This document shows, piece by piece, positions 7,267-14,898 of a stretch of DNA of 15,108 bases (the first letter of the stretch is position 1; every line of letters starts with the position of its first letter). Origin of the DNA: an uncultured Pseudomonadota bacterium (GTDB taxonomy: Bacteria; Pseudomonadota; Alphaproteobacteria; Rs-D84); contig OMQP01000023.1 in assembly GCA_900313285.1 (NCBI GenBank), forward strand, positions 1 to 15,108. The letters run 5' to 3'. The position numbers and the translations under genes are program-made. The notes beneath the pieces are model-generated. The model saw only the letters and a program-made list of their open reading frames with translations, had not been told where the DNA came from and did not search any database.

Positions 7267-7295
7267 ATTATAAATATTTTTCATAAAAAATACAA
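7267..7295 (-). promoter_or_regulatory. Possible internal promoter before the 105-aa gene
   Basis: On the minus strand TTGTAT (7295-7290), a 17-base spacer and a perfect TATAAT (7272-7267) stand in the 54-base gap before the 105-residue gene. The -35 box is poor and the DNA is very AT-rich here, so this may be chance. If real, the small gene can be expressed apart from the upstream operon. Confidence 0.35.
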
Positions 7296-7302
7296 CAAGG
7301 TT

Positions 7303-9645
7303 TTATTCTGCATCGTTTTCGTCATCATCAATTTCGTCTAAACCATATTCCGCGTCATAGTCAATATCTTCATCTTCTGTTTTATTATCATCATCTTGTT
7401 TGCGATATTTGCCATGTGGGTCTTCTTGTTCCAATTTTGATTGGGCCATGTCCCATTCCGCAATATTTTTAATCTGGTTGCTAAATTGTGGTGCAGTTGT
7501 CCATGGTATTTCATTCATAAATAAATAAAATAATTCGCCATTTGGATCATTTGGATTGGTTTCGTCCAGTCGTATAAATGGACGAACAACATAAATATCA
7601 ACATTACAATCTGCACCATGTTCATCTTGGAATTCGTCTAATTGGTAAAAGAATTTGGATGCAAAATCCATAGCCTGTAAATATGCAGCATCGTCATCCG
7701 CAGGATCCGTAGAATTTCCCATCCACATAAACCACATGCCGTAATTAACAACGTTTTCTTGTCCTTTTAAATCGTCTGCTGATAACAGACATAATGGTCT
7801 GAATTCAATTCCGTTAGTGAATTCATCGGATGTTGATGATGTGCGATCGTACATGTCCCCCAATATTTGCAGCGCAACCACGCCACCATATAATGCACCC
7901 AGTTTGCTTTCCAAACGGGCCAAACGGGAACCGTGTTTTAATGTTGCATCAAACAACCAATATCCAATTTGTGCAGAACGCGACGACATGCCAGCAGTTG
8001 CAGTCCATTTTGCTTTTGTCATCATCCATGCGCCATCTTTTGTTGCACGAAAACTTTTTATTGCTGCCCCTGTTTTTTTCAAAGAACGCGCAACAATATT
8101 ACCTGTTTGCGGGCGTGTAAAAGCTTTTAATTTGCGGTGATATGCAAAAACTTCTTCTAATTGTTTAGAAGCATCCATATATTTTTCCACGCTTTGTAAT
8201 TCGTCTAATTCGTTTTTAGCTTTTGCATAATCACTTAACGATGGAGAACGTTCCATTTCGGATATAGAATCTTGCAATTCTTTCATGCGTTTTTGGTTCT
8301 TTTCGTATTTTTCCATCGCTTTCGCTTTCTTTTCAGGATTCTTCATACGATTGATGGTTGTCATGCTCTGCTGTTTATCTCGCAGTGCATCCAATTCATG
8401 TAATGCCTTGTTATATTTTTTGACTTCTTCAGAATCTGCGGCTTTTTTAGCGGCTTTTAATGCTTTCTTTTTTTCTTTGACTTCTTTTGAAACATCGGTT
8501 ATTTCATTCAGTGTCTTTTGCGCCTGTTCGATTTCTTTTGCAATGTTATCTGAATTTCTAAGCACATCATCAGTTATAGACGGGTCAATACGTTTCAAAG
8601 TATCGCCGATATCTTTTAATTCTTTTTCATATTTTGCGACATCTTTCCCCCTCTTTCGTGCTTTTTCCAGGTTTTTCATAGCACTGCTATAATCTTCCAA
8701 ACGTTCAATTTTGCTGGATGTTTGAATGTATTTTTCAACACGTGCGAAACGTTTAAATTTACCTAAATTCTTTGCTAAACGAATACCTGTTTTTGTTGCT
8801 CGTAAACCCTTTAAAGAACCATTTATTACTGCCCCACCCCCCATAGTTGCAACAGATATTATGATATCGGCAGCAATTTCTGCATACATAATCCATTCCA
8901 GATTTACATCGCCCGCAACATAATAATCATTAGTGTCTTCTTCTAAATCGACAACTTCATGAACAACCTGGTTTATAGTATCGCGATCCGGTGCCAATGC
9001 AGATTTACTGGTACACCAATAACCGTGTGGATAGATATCATCAATATAATCGTTAATATATCGCATTGACACAGTATTATTTTTTCCCGGACCAACAAAA
9101 TTTTTCAATGCATCATGTTGAACAACCATGATTCCATACCATGCGGGTTCAGTATTTAAATATTTTGCAGGATCATCCGGGTCCATCAGTTTAGGATTTG
9201 CATTGCCGTTTGGTAAACTGCGTTTTCTGGATAATAATATTCGTTGTTTGATAACTTTTGGTTGTGTTGAATAATTCGCAGTAATCGTACGACCGTTTTC
9301 AAAAGTATAATTAACACCTGAAAAATTTATGGTTGTATCATCTTCAACAGATTTTATTTCCGGGCATTCGATAATCTGTTCCAAAACGTTCGCATCCTGC
9401 ATAGTTTCGCGTGCCCAAAAACGAACAGCTTGTTCATCGGCGTCTTCCATTGCTGGATCGGTATCTTTTTCTTTTAATGCCTTTTCAAATATTTTTGTTG
9501 CACAATCAGTAGATTTTTCGCCATGCGCTATTGCTAATATTTCTTCGGTAGTTTGATGTGATGCTGGTTGTTTGTTTTGATCAACAGCATACGCTTTGAC
9601 AGAAAAGCATAATACAACAATTAAAAATGTTTGTATAAAACGCAT
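7303..9645 (-). CDS. Large exported coiled-coil protein with hydrophobic segments and acidic tail (780 aa)
   Basis: No known family recognised. Numbered from the ATG at 9645: residues 1-20 are a signal peptide (MRFIQTFLIVVLCFSVKAYA). Residues 21-245 are a mixed domain with few Cys. A hydrophobic stretch at about 250-277 (MYAEIAADIIISVATMGGGA and following) could be a membrane segment. Residues 300-505 are very Lys/Glu-rich and predicted coiled coil. A second, weaker hydrophobic patch lies near 581-596, and a C-terminal domain of about 600-735 precedes an acidic tail (750-780, mostly Asp/Glu). An in-frame ATG at 9669 overlaps the previous stop, but 9645 is preferred because GGGAG lies about six bases upstream and the signal peptide begins there. 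No nucleotide-binding motif is visible. It is third in the unit led by the prepilin peptidase. Confidence 0.87.
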   Translation of the reverse strand: MRFIQTFLIVVLCFSVKAYAVDQNKQPASHQTTEEILAIAHGEKSTDCATKIFEKALKEKDTDPAMEDADEQAVRFWARETMQDANVLEQIIECPEIKSVEDDTTINFSGVNYTFENGRTITANYSTQPKVIKQRILLSRKRSLPNGNANPKLMDPDDPAKYLNTEPAWYGIMVVQHDALKNFVGPGKNNTVSMRYINDYIDDIYPHGYWCTSKSALAPDRDTINQVVHEVVDLEEDTNDYYVAGDVNLEWIMYAEIAADIIISVATMGGGAVINGSLKGLRATKTGIRLAKNLGKFKRFARVEKYIQTSSKIERLEDYSSAMKNLEKARKRGKDVAKYEKELKDIGDTLKRIDPSITDDVLRNSDNIAKEIEQAQKTLNEITDVSKEVKEKKKALKAAKKAADSEEVKKYNKALHELDALRDKQQSMTTINRMKNPEKKAKAMEKYEKNQKRMKELQDSISEMERSPSLSDYAKAKNELDELQSVEKYMDASKQLEEVFAYHRKLKAFTRPQTGNIVARSLKKTGAAIKSFRATKDGAWMMTKAKWTATAGMSSRSAQIGYWLFDATLKHGSRLARLESKLGALYGGVVALQILGDMYDRTSSTSDEFTNGIEFRPLCLLSADDLKGQENVVNYGMWFMWMGNSTDPADDDAAYLQAMDFASKFFYQLDEFQDEHGADCNVDIYVVRPFIRLDETNPNDPNGELFYLFMNEIPWTTAPQFSNQIKNIAEWDMAQSKLEQEDPHGKYRKQDDDNKTEDEDIDYDAEYGLDEIDDDENDAE

Positions 9646-9668
9646 GCTTTTCTCCCGCCTTGAAAGCA

Positions 9669-11216
9669 TTAGTCGTCAATTCTGGTACGGTGATAAATCG
9701 TTACATTACCATGATCGTGTTTTAATATCAACGCATCAATATTATCAGTGTCATGTCCATCACAATGTTTCGTTCTACCTTGATTGGCCGGAATAGCATC
9801 GCTTGCGTCACCCATAGCTTTCATAATATTATTTAATCTTACTGGTGTTATAAATCTATACTGTTCTTTAGTATCTTTGTTTATAAGACTGAATTTATCA
9901 AGGTCGTTGCCTTTGTACTTAACGTTACCAGGATTGTGGTCTGTTCCATTTTTAATATATGGTACACAATATTTATTTGTCGGTATATTTAAGACATTAT
10001 TCAAAGCATTTGCAACGGTACCGTCATTATAGTTTCTGCCCGTACCACATTCTGGGAAACACCAATTAATTGGGTGGGGGTTCATACCATGTATATAAGA
10101 TGATCGCGCACAATAATATTCGCCACTATCTTCGTAAGGGGTAAAGCAAAAAGCCAAGGTGTAAAATACATCTGCATCTTTACATGCAGAGCCGTCCGTT
10201 TCCGGTTGCCATCCTTCTTCGCATTTTGAAATGACGCATTTTTGGTTGCTGTCAAAATTCCATTCAATCGCGTGTTTCGCATTTGCCAAAGTAGCGTCAG
10301 GTGTGCAATTGCCTGTTTCGGGTTCACATGATAATTTATCCTGAGACACTTTAAACCCATTCTGACATTCTTGTACTGTGCATTGACCGTTTGCATCCAT
10401 TTCAGCTATTGTTGCGTGTGGTATTTCATTTATACAATCAGTGCCTTCGTTTTCAATACATTCCTTTGATGTTGGGTGTTCGTTACACCATTCTTCGTCG
10501 TCAAGTGCTTTTAAACCCTTGTACGTATCCAAATCTTTATAAATTGCGTAATCGTCATTTGCAAATTGTGAACGCGCAGCAAATGATAAATCATTAAATG
10601 TTGCCGGAAAATCGTTATGTTCCAAATGTTCGGTTCCTGCACCGTTTTCACGTTGTAATGCCGCCAATTCATTACTGCGTTCCATATATTCGCTTTTCCA
10701 TTTAGGCGTTGTTTGTTGATATGGATTTTTTATTTGAATGCCATTGTCATTTAAATTCTGATTTGGTTCAGTTGCGGTTGGAAATGCAACACCACGATTC
10801 GGTAAAGAACTGCCATATTGTTGAACGTACGATTCAAACACACTGTCGATATATCCAGAACATGCAGACACGTAATTATTGCCAGGCAAATTTGATAATT
10901 CAATCATGATGGTTGGACGGATATCTGCCAATTTTGTGTTTCTGCAATTGTCGCGTGCCATACATTGAACAGCAACCTTTGATTGAACAACCTTGATACA
11001 ATCACCGGCATTTAAATCAGCACCCTGGACATATACAGGTTGTGGCAAACGTTGATTGTATGGTGAATTTGGTGTCCAAAATGGGTTGCTTGAATATTTT
11101 TGAACGTTTTGAATTTGTCCATAATCAGAAAATAAAGACACACCAGCATTTGCATCAAATGCAGCTAATACGGCCATTACAGCAGATAATAAAGATACAG
11201 TTGTGTGTTTTTCCAT
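9669..11216 (-). CDS. Exported cysteine-rich protein with two tandem EGF-like modules (515 aa)
   Basis: Residues 1-24 form a signal peptide (ending FDANA, cut before GVSLFS). The N-terminal domain (25-145) is Pro/Asn/Tyr-rich with Cys at 73, 85, 91 and 119. Residues 150-235 look like a linker. Residues 261-300 and 304-347 are two similar modules with the pattern C-x17..22-C-x4-C-x2-G-[FW]-x8..10-C, resembling EGF-like repeats. More Cys follow in pairs up to 417, then a C-terminal domain with His-rich sequence (HCDGHD, KHDHGN). The start is set by the signal peptide and by AGGA four bases upstream. It lies 17 bases after the prepilin peptidase. The signal is not of the prepilin type (no Gly/Phe junction before a long hydrophobic helix), so it is unlikely to be that enzyme's direct substrate. 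Function unknown; surface or periplasmic location inferred. Confidence 0.87.
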   Translation of the reverse strand: MEKHTTVSLLSAVMAVLAAFDANAGVSLFSDYGQIQNVQKYSSNPFWTPNSPYNQRLPQPVYVQGADLNAGDCIKVVQSKVAVQCMARDNCRNTKLADIRPTIMIELSNLPGNNYVSACSGYIDSVFESYVQQYGSSLPNRGVAFPTATEPNQNLNDNGIQIKNPYQQTTPKWKSEYMERSNELAALQRENGAGTEHLEHNDFPATFNDLSFAARSQFANDDYAIYKDLDTYKGLKALDDEEWCNEHPTSKECIENEGTDCINEIPHATIAEMDANGQCTVQECQNGFKVSQDKLSCEPETGNCTPDATLANAKHAIEWNFDSNQKCVISKCEEGWQPETDGSACKDADVFYTLAFCFTPYEDSGEYYCARSSYIHGMNPHPINWCFPECGTGRNYNDGTVANALNNVLNIPTNKYCVPYIKNGTDHNPGNVKYKGNDLDKFSLINKDTKEQYRFITPVRLNNIMKAMGDASDAIPANQGRTKHCDGHDTDNIDALILKHDHGNVTIYHRTRIDD

Positions 11217-11233
11217 CCTTTCCTGTTTCTTAA

Positions 11234-11698
11234 TTATAACAAAAATAGAATTATAATGAAAGACAAAAATCCACCTGTCAAAAAGAAAGGTGCAAATGGA
11301 ATATATTTTTCTTTCTTTTTAATATTCCATAAATATGCCAATATGCATGAAAATATCATTGCGATTGCTAAACCCTGGGTTCCCAGCCATATGCCACCGG
11401 CCCCCAGCAATTTAATGTCCCCCATACCAATTGGTGGATATTTAGAATCTTTTTTGATGTGTTCAAATATGAATCCAACAATCAACCCCAGGCAGTATCC
11501 CATTGAACCCGCAATGACTGAATCTGCAATTGTAATTGGCCACCATGAAAAAAATGTCGTTACCAGCAATCCTGCAAAAAGAAACGGGAATAAATACACG
11601 TCTGGGATAATACGACGCCGGAAATCAGCGGTTCCCATACGATAAGCACAGAAAAATGCCCCAATTAAAAGAATTGAAAAAAATATATAATAAATCAT
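11234..11698 (-). CDS. Type IV prepilin peptidase, peptidase-only (A24 family, CpaA/TadV-like), 154 aa
   Basis: A24 peptidases are inner-membrane aspartyl proteases that remove the leader of type IV pilins and type II secretion pseudopilins. Two catalytic Asp signatures are visible: D25 in TADFRRRIIPD (23-33) and D94 in GMGDIKLLGAGGIWLG (91-106), the GxGD motif. About six hydrophobic segments are spaced through 154 residues. The N-terminal cytoplasmic methylase domain with its four Cys, found in full-length PilD enzymes, is absent; this matches the short CpaA/TadV type of Tad/Flp pilus loci. The frame is open to an ATG at 11737, but the start at 11698 follows GGGGG with five-base spacing and begins with the first hydrophobic segment. 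It is first in a leftward unit of exported proteins. No pilin, ATPase or secretin gene is seen here. Confidence 0.93.
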   Translation of the reverse strand: MIYYIFFSILLIGAFFCAYRMGTADFRRRIIPDVYLFPFLFAGLLVTTFFSWWPITIADSVIAGSMGYCLGLIVGFIFEHIKKDSKYPPIGMGDIKLLGAGGIWLGTQGLAIAMIFSCILAYLWNIKKKEKYIPFAPFFLTGGFLSFIIILFLL

Positions 11699-11708
11699 AT
11701 TTTCCCCC

Positions 11709-11738
11709 TTGCCTTTCGATTCGTTTTTATGATACAAT
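11709..11738 (+). promoter_or_regulatory. Probable gcrA promoter with internal GANTC site
   Basis: TTGCCT (11709-11714), an 18-base spacer and TACAAT (11733-11738) put the start near 11745, about 25 bases before the gcrA ATG. GATTC (11718-11722), a GANTC sequence of the kind methylated by CcrM and read by GcrA in Alphaproteobacteria, lies in the spacer. Promoter boxes are seen; regulation is inference. Confidence 0.45.
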
Positions 11739-11758
11739 TATATCAGATATAAAAACAA
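11729..11758 (-). promoter_or_regulatory. Possible promoter of the prepilin-peptidase unit
   Basis: On the minus strand TTGTTT (11758-11753), an 18-base spacer and TATCAT (11734-11729) overlap the -10 box of the divergent gcrA promoter. The -35 match is weak. If both are used, the two promoters would compete for polymerase. Confidence 0.3.
11739..11751. promoter_or_regulatory. Perfect palindrome TATATC-A-GATATA between divergent genes
   Basis: A 13-base perfect inverted repeat sits immediately downstream of the gcrA -10 box, at the predicted transcription start and inside the spacer of the leftward promoter. The position suits an operator for a dimeric regulator acting on both units. The sequence is pure AT apart from two bases, so chance is not excluded. 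Confidence 0.35.
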
Positions 11759-11769
11759 GGGATTTTTTT

Positions 11770-12423
11770 ATGAGCAAAGGTTGGGACAGCGGTATGCTGA
11801 AAAAATTAAAAGCGTTGGTTGGCAAAGGTTTGTCAACTGCGGAAATGGGTAAAAAACTGGGCATGTCAAAAAATGCTGTCGTTGGAAAATTAAATCGTCT
11901 GGGTTGGAATGCCAAGGCATCAGAAGTTGTAGAAAAAAAACCTGCAAAATCAACCAAAGAAAAACCAACAGCAAAAACAGCCAAGGCGCCTGCTAAAAAA
12001 GCCGCACCAGTAAAGAAAACAGTTGCTAAAAAAGCGCCTGTTAAAGTGGCAGATAAAAAAGCGGTTGCAAAAAAGCCGGTCGTCAAAAAAGCAGAAAAGC
12101 CGGTAAAAAAGGAAACTGTAAAAAAAGAAAAAGTTGCTGAAAAAAATACAAAACCGGCAAAAAAAGAAGCGGTCAAGGTTGTTGAAAAACCTGTAATTAA
12201 AACTGCGTCAAAGAAAACTCAAAAAGATTTGGCACTGCATGAATTGTTAATTCAACATGCTTTACAGATGGCAAGTTTAAAACCAAACCAATGCCGTTGG
12301 CCAATAGGCGATCCCGATTCGGACAATTTCCATTTTTGTGGTGAAACTGTATTTGCAGGTAAACCATATTGTTATGAACATTGTCGTCAGGCATATCAAT
12401 TTACACCACCAAAGAAAAAATAA
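11770..12423 (+). CDS. gcrA: Cell-cycle transcriptional regulator GcrA with long Lys/Ala-rich linker (217 aa)
   Basis: GcrA binds sigma-70 holoenzyme and, in Caulobacter, activates promoters carrying CcrM-methylated GANTC sites, timing cell-cycle and division genes. Residues 8-46 form the helix-turn-helix domain, ending in SKNAVVGKLNRLGW, the counterpart of the family's RNAVIGKvHRLgL. The sigma-interacting C-terminal domain is unmistakable: CRWPIGDP (175-182), FHFCG (187-191), KPYCYEHCRQAYQ (198-210). Between them lies a linker of about 100 residues (55-152) made almost wholly of Lys, Ala, Pro, Val, Thr and Glu, resembling histone H1 tails, and longer and more basic than I expect for the Caulobacter protein. 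The start at 11770 has AAGGGA seven bases upstream; the frame is open to 11656 but those residues overlap the divergent promoter. It is followed after 18 bases by the 632-residue membrane protein, so the two are probably cotranscribed. Confidence 0.95.
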   Translation: MSKGWDSGMLKKLKALVGKGLSTAEMGKKLGMSKNAVVGKLNRLGWNAKASEVVEKKPAKSTKEKPTAKTAKAPAKKAAPVKKTVAKKAPVKVADKKAVAKKPVVKKAEKPVKKETVKKEKVAEKNTKPAKKEAVKVVEKPVIKTASKKTQKDLALHELLIQHALQMASLKPNQCRWPIGDPDSDNFHFCGETVFAGKPYCYEHCRQAYQFTPPKKK

Positions 12424-12441
12424 ACAAACGGGGGGATTCTG

Positions 12442-14340
12442 ATGAAAAGCGAGAGAGAATCAAAAATTCAACATTATGGCAAATTGGTTATGCGCCCGTT
12501 TGACATAGCAGGCAATAAAATAAATGCCTTCTATGATGCTGGTGATAATTTGGTGTTCGTATTGGATAACACAATAAGTGTTTCAAAACCAAATGTGTTA
12601 TTGGTTATAAATCCAGATGCTGATAAAAAATGGGATGAAATTTTATCTAATGATTATAACGTAGATTTGGAAACAATTCGTCCAAAGCAGGATAACAAAT
12701 ATCAAAAACTGGACATTGAATATTCTGGATTGGCTGTATATGACAATTTGATTCGTGCATATATGGCCGATGATGATATGGAAGATTATCTGGACCAATT
12801 AAATGTTTTGCGTGATTCTGCTGCGCGTCACAGTGCAGTGATGCGTCTTAATGCCGCAAATGATGTTATTTCGAAAACGAATATCACTATTGTAAAAACG
12901 AAAGAAACGATCGTTAATTTACAGGAAAGATTGAAAACTTTGCGCGCAAAATTATCGGCCACTAAAAAAGAAATAGGAAAAGTTTCTACAAAACAATCGG
13001 CTGCAAAAATTTTGAAAATTGAATCACAAATAGAAGCAACTAATGAAAAATTAAAGCGTGCAAAAAAACGTCTTGAATCTGCACAACGCAGATTAGAATC
13101 GGCAACCGTTGATGCTGAATTGGCAAGCGATTTATTAAATCAACCAGAATCAGATATTGCAAAGAATAAATCTGTTGTTGTTGCACCAAAACATGAAATA
13201 GAACCAGTTGTTTTTGACGATGGCGAAGGTGACGACGATGATTTTGATGATGATGAATCTGATGATGAAATTGAAGAAGTCGAAGAACAGAATGATATAA
13301 AACCTTTGTTCAATGAAGATCCTCAAATTTTGGATGATAATATCGCGTTTAAGCCTATTGAATTTAATGCCCCTGTATTTAGTGCTGTAGATGAAGATAA
13401 AGAAAAAATGGCTGAACCTGAATTTGACGATGATTTGGTTGAAGAAGACGACGAAGAACCAGAACAAATTGTAAAAACAGAAGAAAAACCTATACTTGAA
13501 AGTTTTGAACCTGTTGCTGTCGCCAAAGAAGAATCCTTGGAACCAAAACCTGTGCTTGAAACAATGACACCTGTTGCGCACGAAGAAATTGTCGAAGAAA
13601 AAGAACCAGAACAATTCGTTGCACCGGTTGTACCAATCATGCCAACAGAACCAGTAATGCCACGTTCGCCAATTATGCCTGCTGCGCCGGCTGTTAATAA
13701 AGAACCGGTATCTTCTGTTGAAGATGTGCACGATGAAAAACCTGTTAAGCCGGCATTTATATATTATATATTGTTGCTGGTCTTAATATTATTGTCTGTG
13801 TTCACTTTGTGGATGTATCAAAAAAATGTTAAAACTACATCTCCAGTGTTAACAGCAAAAGCAAACGAAACTGTTGTTGCAGAACAGCCAAAAATACAGA
13901 AAACCATTGAACCTGTCGCTGTTCCTGATGAAACAGAAGTTTTGAATGAAGATGTGTTTATAGATGATGTTGAAGAACCACAGACAGCAAATATCGTTGA
14001 AGCACCTGCCCCAGCAGTTGTAGAAGAAGAACCTGTGATTGAAGAAACAGTCGAAGGAAATGAAGAACCAGAAGAATATGACGAAGAAAATATTGCGCCT
14101 GAAATTATGGGGGCTATCCCTGCTCGTGTTATGGGTTCTGTAAACAACGATTATGTTGAACCAGCTGTTGCCTCTGAACAGGATGTTATTGCAACAAAAC
14201 CTGTATATGATATAGGTTCAAAGTATGAAGAATCAGAACAATATGAAAACGTCGCGTCTGGTGTTGTTAATGATGATTTTTATGAAGATCCTTTCTTTGA
14301 TGAAGAAGAAGCTGCATACCAGGCAGAACAAAATATGTAG
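12442..14340 (+). CDS. Single-pass membrane protein with coiled coil and long acidic regions (632 aa)
   Basis: Family not recognised. Residues 1-125 form a globular-looking N-terminal domain without a signal peptide. Residues 130-232 are a strong coiled coil rich in Lys, Glu, Ala and Leu. Residues 255-345 are highly acidic, followed by a Pro/Glu/Val-rich stretch (345-435) with short repeats such as IMPTEPVMP. One transmembrane segment is clear at about 438-459 (FIYYILLLVLILLSVFTLWM), and a second acidic, proline-rich domain fills 470-632. With no signal peptide, the coiled coil is expected in the cytoplasm and the C-terminus in the periplasm. The start has GGGGGA about five bases upstream. 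It lies 18 bases after gcrA, ends with TAG (the only non-TAA stop here), and is closed by a terminator. The layout recalls envelope-spanning polarity or division scaffolds, but that is inference from shape only. Confidence 0.88.
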   Translation: MKSERESKIQHYGKLVMRPFDIAGNKINAFYDAGDNLVFVLDNTISVSKPNVLLVINPDADKKWDEILSNDYNVDLETIRPKQDNKYQKLDIEYSGLAVYDNLIRAYMADDDMEDYLDQLNVLRDSAARHSAVMRLNAANDVISKTNITIVKTKETIVNLQERLKTLRAKLSATKKEIGKVSTKQSAAKILKIESQIEATNEKLKRAKKRLESAQRRLESATVDAELASDLLNQPESDIAKNKSVVVAPKHEIEPVVFDDGEGDDDDFDDDESDDEIEEVEEQNDIKPLFNEDPQILDDNIAFKPIEFNAPVFSAVDEDKEKMAEPEFDDDLVEEDDEEPEQIVKTEEKPILESFEPVAVAKEESLEPKPVLETMTPVAHEEIVEEKEPEQFVAPVVPIMPTEPVMPRSPIMPAAPAVNKEPVSSVEDVHDEKPVKPAFIYYILLLVLILLSVFTLWMYQKNVKTTSPVLTAKANETVVAEQPKIQKTIEPVAVPDETEVLNEDVFIDDVEEPQTANIVEAPAPAVVEEEPVIEETVEGNEEPEEYDEENIAPEIMGAIPARVMGSVNNDYVEPAVASEQDVIATKPVYDIGSKYEESEQYENVASGVVNDDFYEDPFFDEEEAAYQAEQNM

Positions 14341-14354
14341 AAACATATACAAAT

Positions 14355-14381
14355 AAAAAACCGCCGCTGTGGCGGTTTTTT
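14355..14381. terminator. Bidirectional terminator between the gcrA unit and acpS
   Basis: AAAAAACCGCC (14355-14365) pairs with GGCGGTTTTTT (14371-14381) around the loop GCTGT. The GC core followed by six T in either direction suits both convergent genes: 14 bases after the 632-residue gene on the + strand and about 19 bases after the acpS stop on the minus strand. Confidence 0.85.
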
Positions 14382-14399
14382 GTTTTGAATATAAATAAT

Positions 14400-14774
14400 T
14401 TATTTCTCTATTACTACCACAGCTGCAGAATAGTCGTCCTGGTCGGTAATAGACAACATAACGTTTGCGTTTTGCCCGGCTAATTCCTTTAATGCTGTTT
14501 TTGCACCACCTGCGAAAATCAGTTCTGGACATCCATTGTCGTTATGTGACACAGAAATGTCAGAAAAAGAAATGTCATCGCCAAATCCTGTGCCTAAAGC
14601 TTTCAGCGCGGCTTCACGTGCGGCCCAGAAATTTGCAAGATGTTTTTCGCTGCGAGCGTTATCGTTATCGGCATATTCCAATTCTTTTTTGGTAAATATA
14701 CGTTGTTTTTTGAATGCAGACCAATCTAAGAATCTGTCACTTTCTACTAAATCGATACCTATTCCAACAATCAT
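14400..14774 (-). CDS. acpS: Holo-[acyl-carrier-protein] synthase (AcpS), 124 aa
   Basis: AcpS moves the 4'-phosphopantetheine group from coenzyme A to a serine of acyl carrier protein, activating it for fatty acid synthesis in the cytoplasm. The length (124 residues) is normal for this trimeric family. Visible motifs are VGIGIDLVESDRF near the N-terminus, with the Mg-binding Asp8, FWAAREAALKALGTGF in the middle, with the catalytic-site Glu, and ISFSDISVSHNDNGCPEL after it. The C-terminus MLSITDQDDYSAAVVVIE matches the final strand pair. The start at 14774 is chosen because the family begins at MIVGIGID and AAGGAAGGA lies just upstream; the frame is open to 14810. Genes often beside acpS in related bacteria (pdxJ, lepB, rnc) are not here. 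It converges on the gcrA unit across a shared terminator. Confidence 0.96.
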   Translation of the reverse strand: MIVGIGIDLVESDRFLDWSAFKKQRIFTKKELEYADNDNARSEKHLANFWAAREAALKALGTGFGDDISFSDISVSHNDNGCPELIFAGGAKTALKELAGQNANVMLSITDQDDYSAAVVVIEK

Positions 14775-14814
14775 GGATTTCCTTCCTTTTGTTAAATCCT
14801 TTATGCGCATACTA

Positions 14815-14842
14815 GTAATATTTGACCGATTCGTGCAAGCAA
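14815..14842 (-). promoter_or_regulatory. Possible acpS promoter with internal GANTC site
   Basis: On the minus strand TTGCTT (14842-14837), a 16-base spacer and TATTAC (14820-14815) lie about 40 bases before the acpS start. A GANTC sequence (14828-14832) falls within the spacer, as in the gcrA promoter. Both boxes are imperfect. Confidence 0.3.
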
Positions 14843-14851
14843 AAAATGCAT

Positions 14852-14878
14852 AAGATTTTTCATGTGAGAAAAAATCTT
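14852..14878. repeat. AT-rich inverted repeat in the acpS / corA intergenic region
   Basis: AAGATTTTT (14852-14860) pairs perfectly with AAAAATCTT (14870-14878) around a 9-base loop. It lies between the two divergent promoters, upstream of the corA -35 box. It could be a binding site or a weak hairpin; the stem has a single G-C pair plus one more near its end, so it is not a convincing terminator. Confidence 0.35.
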
Positions 14879-14898
14879 GTTTTAGATTTCAAAAAAAG

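Noticed and set aside
7249..7284. Start at 7284 for the small exported protein
   Set aside because: It would add 12 polar residues before the signal peptide, lacks a ribosome binding site and spans the candidate -10 box.
9646..9669. Start at 9669 overlapping the previous stop (TAATG) for the 780-residue protein
   Set aside because: The ATG at 9645 has a proper GGGAG ribosome binding site and begins the signal peptide directly; coupling through TAATG remains possible but is less likely.
13150..13731. A 193-codon frame on the minus strand
   Set aside because: Antisense to the acidic region of the 632-residue gene; its Phe/Arg/Asn-rich composition reflects reversed GAA/GAT codons.
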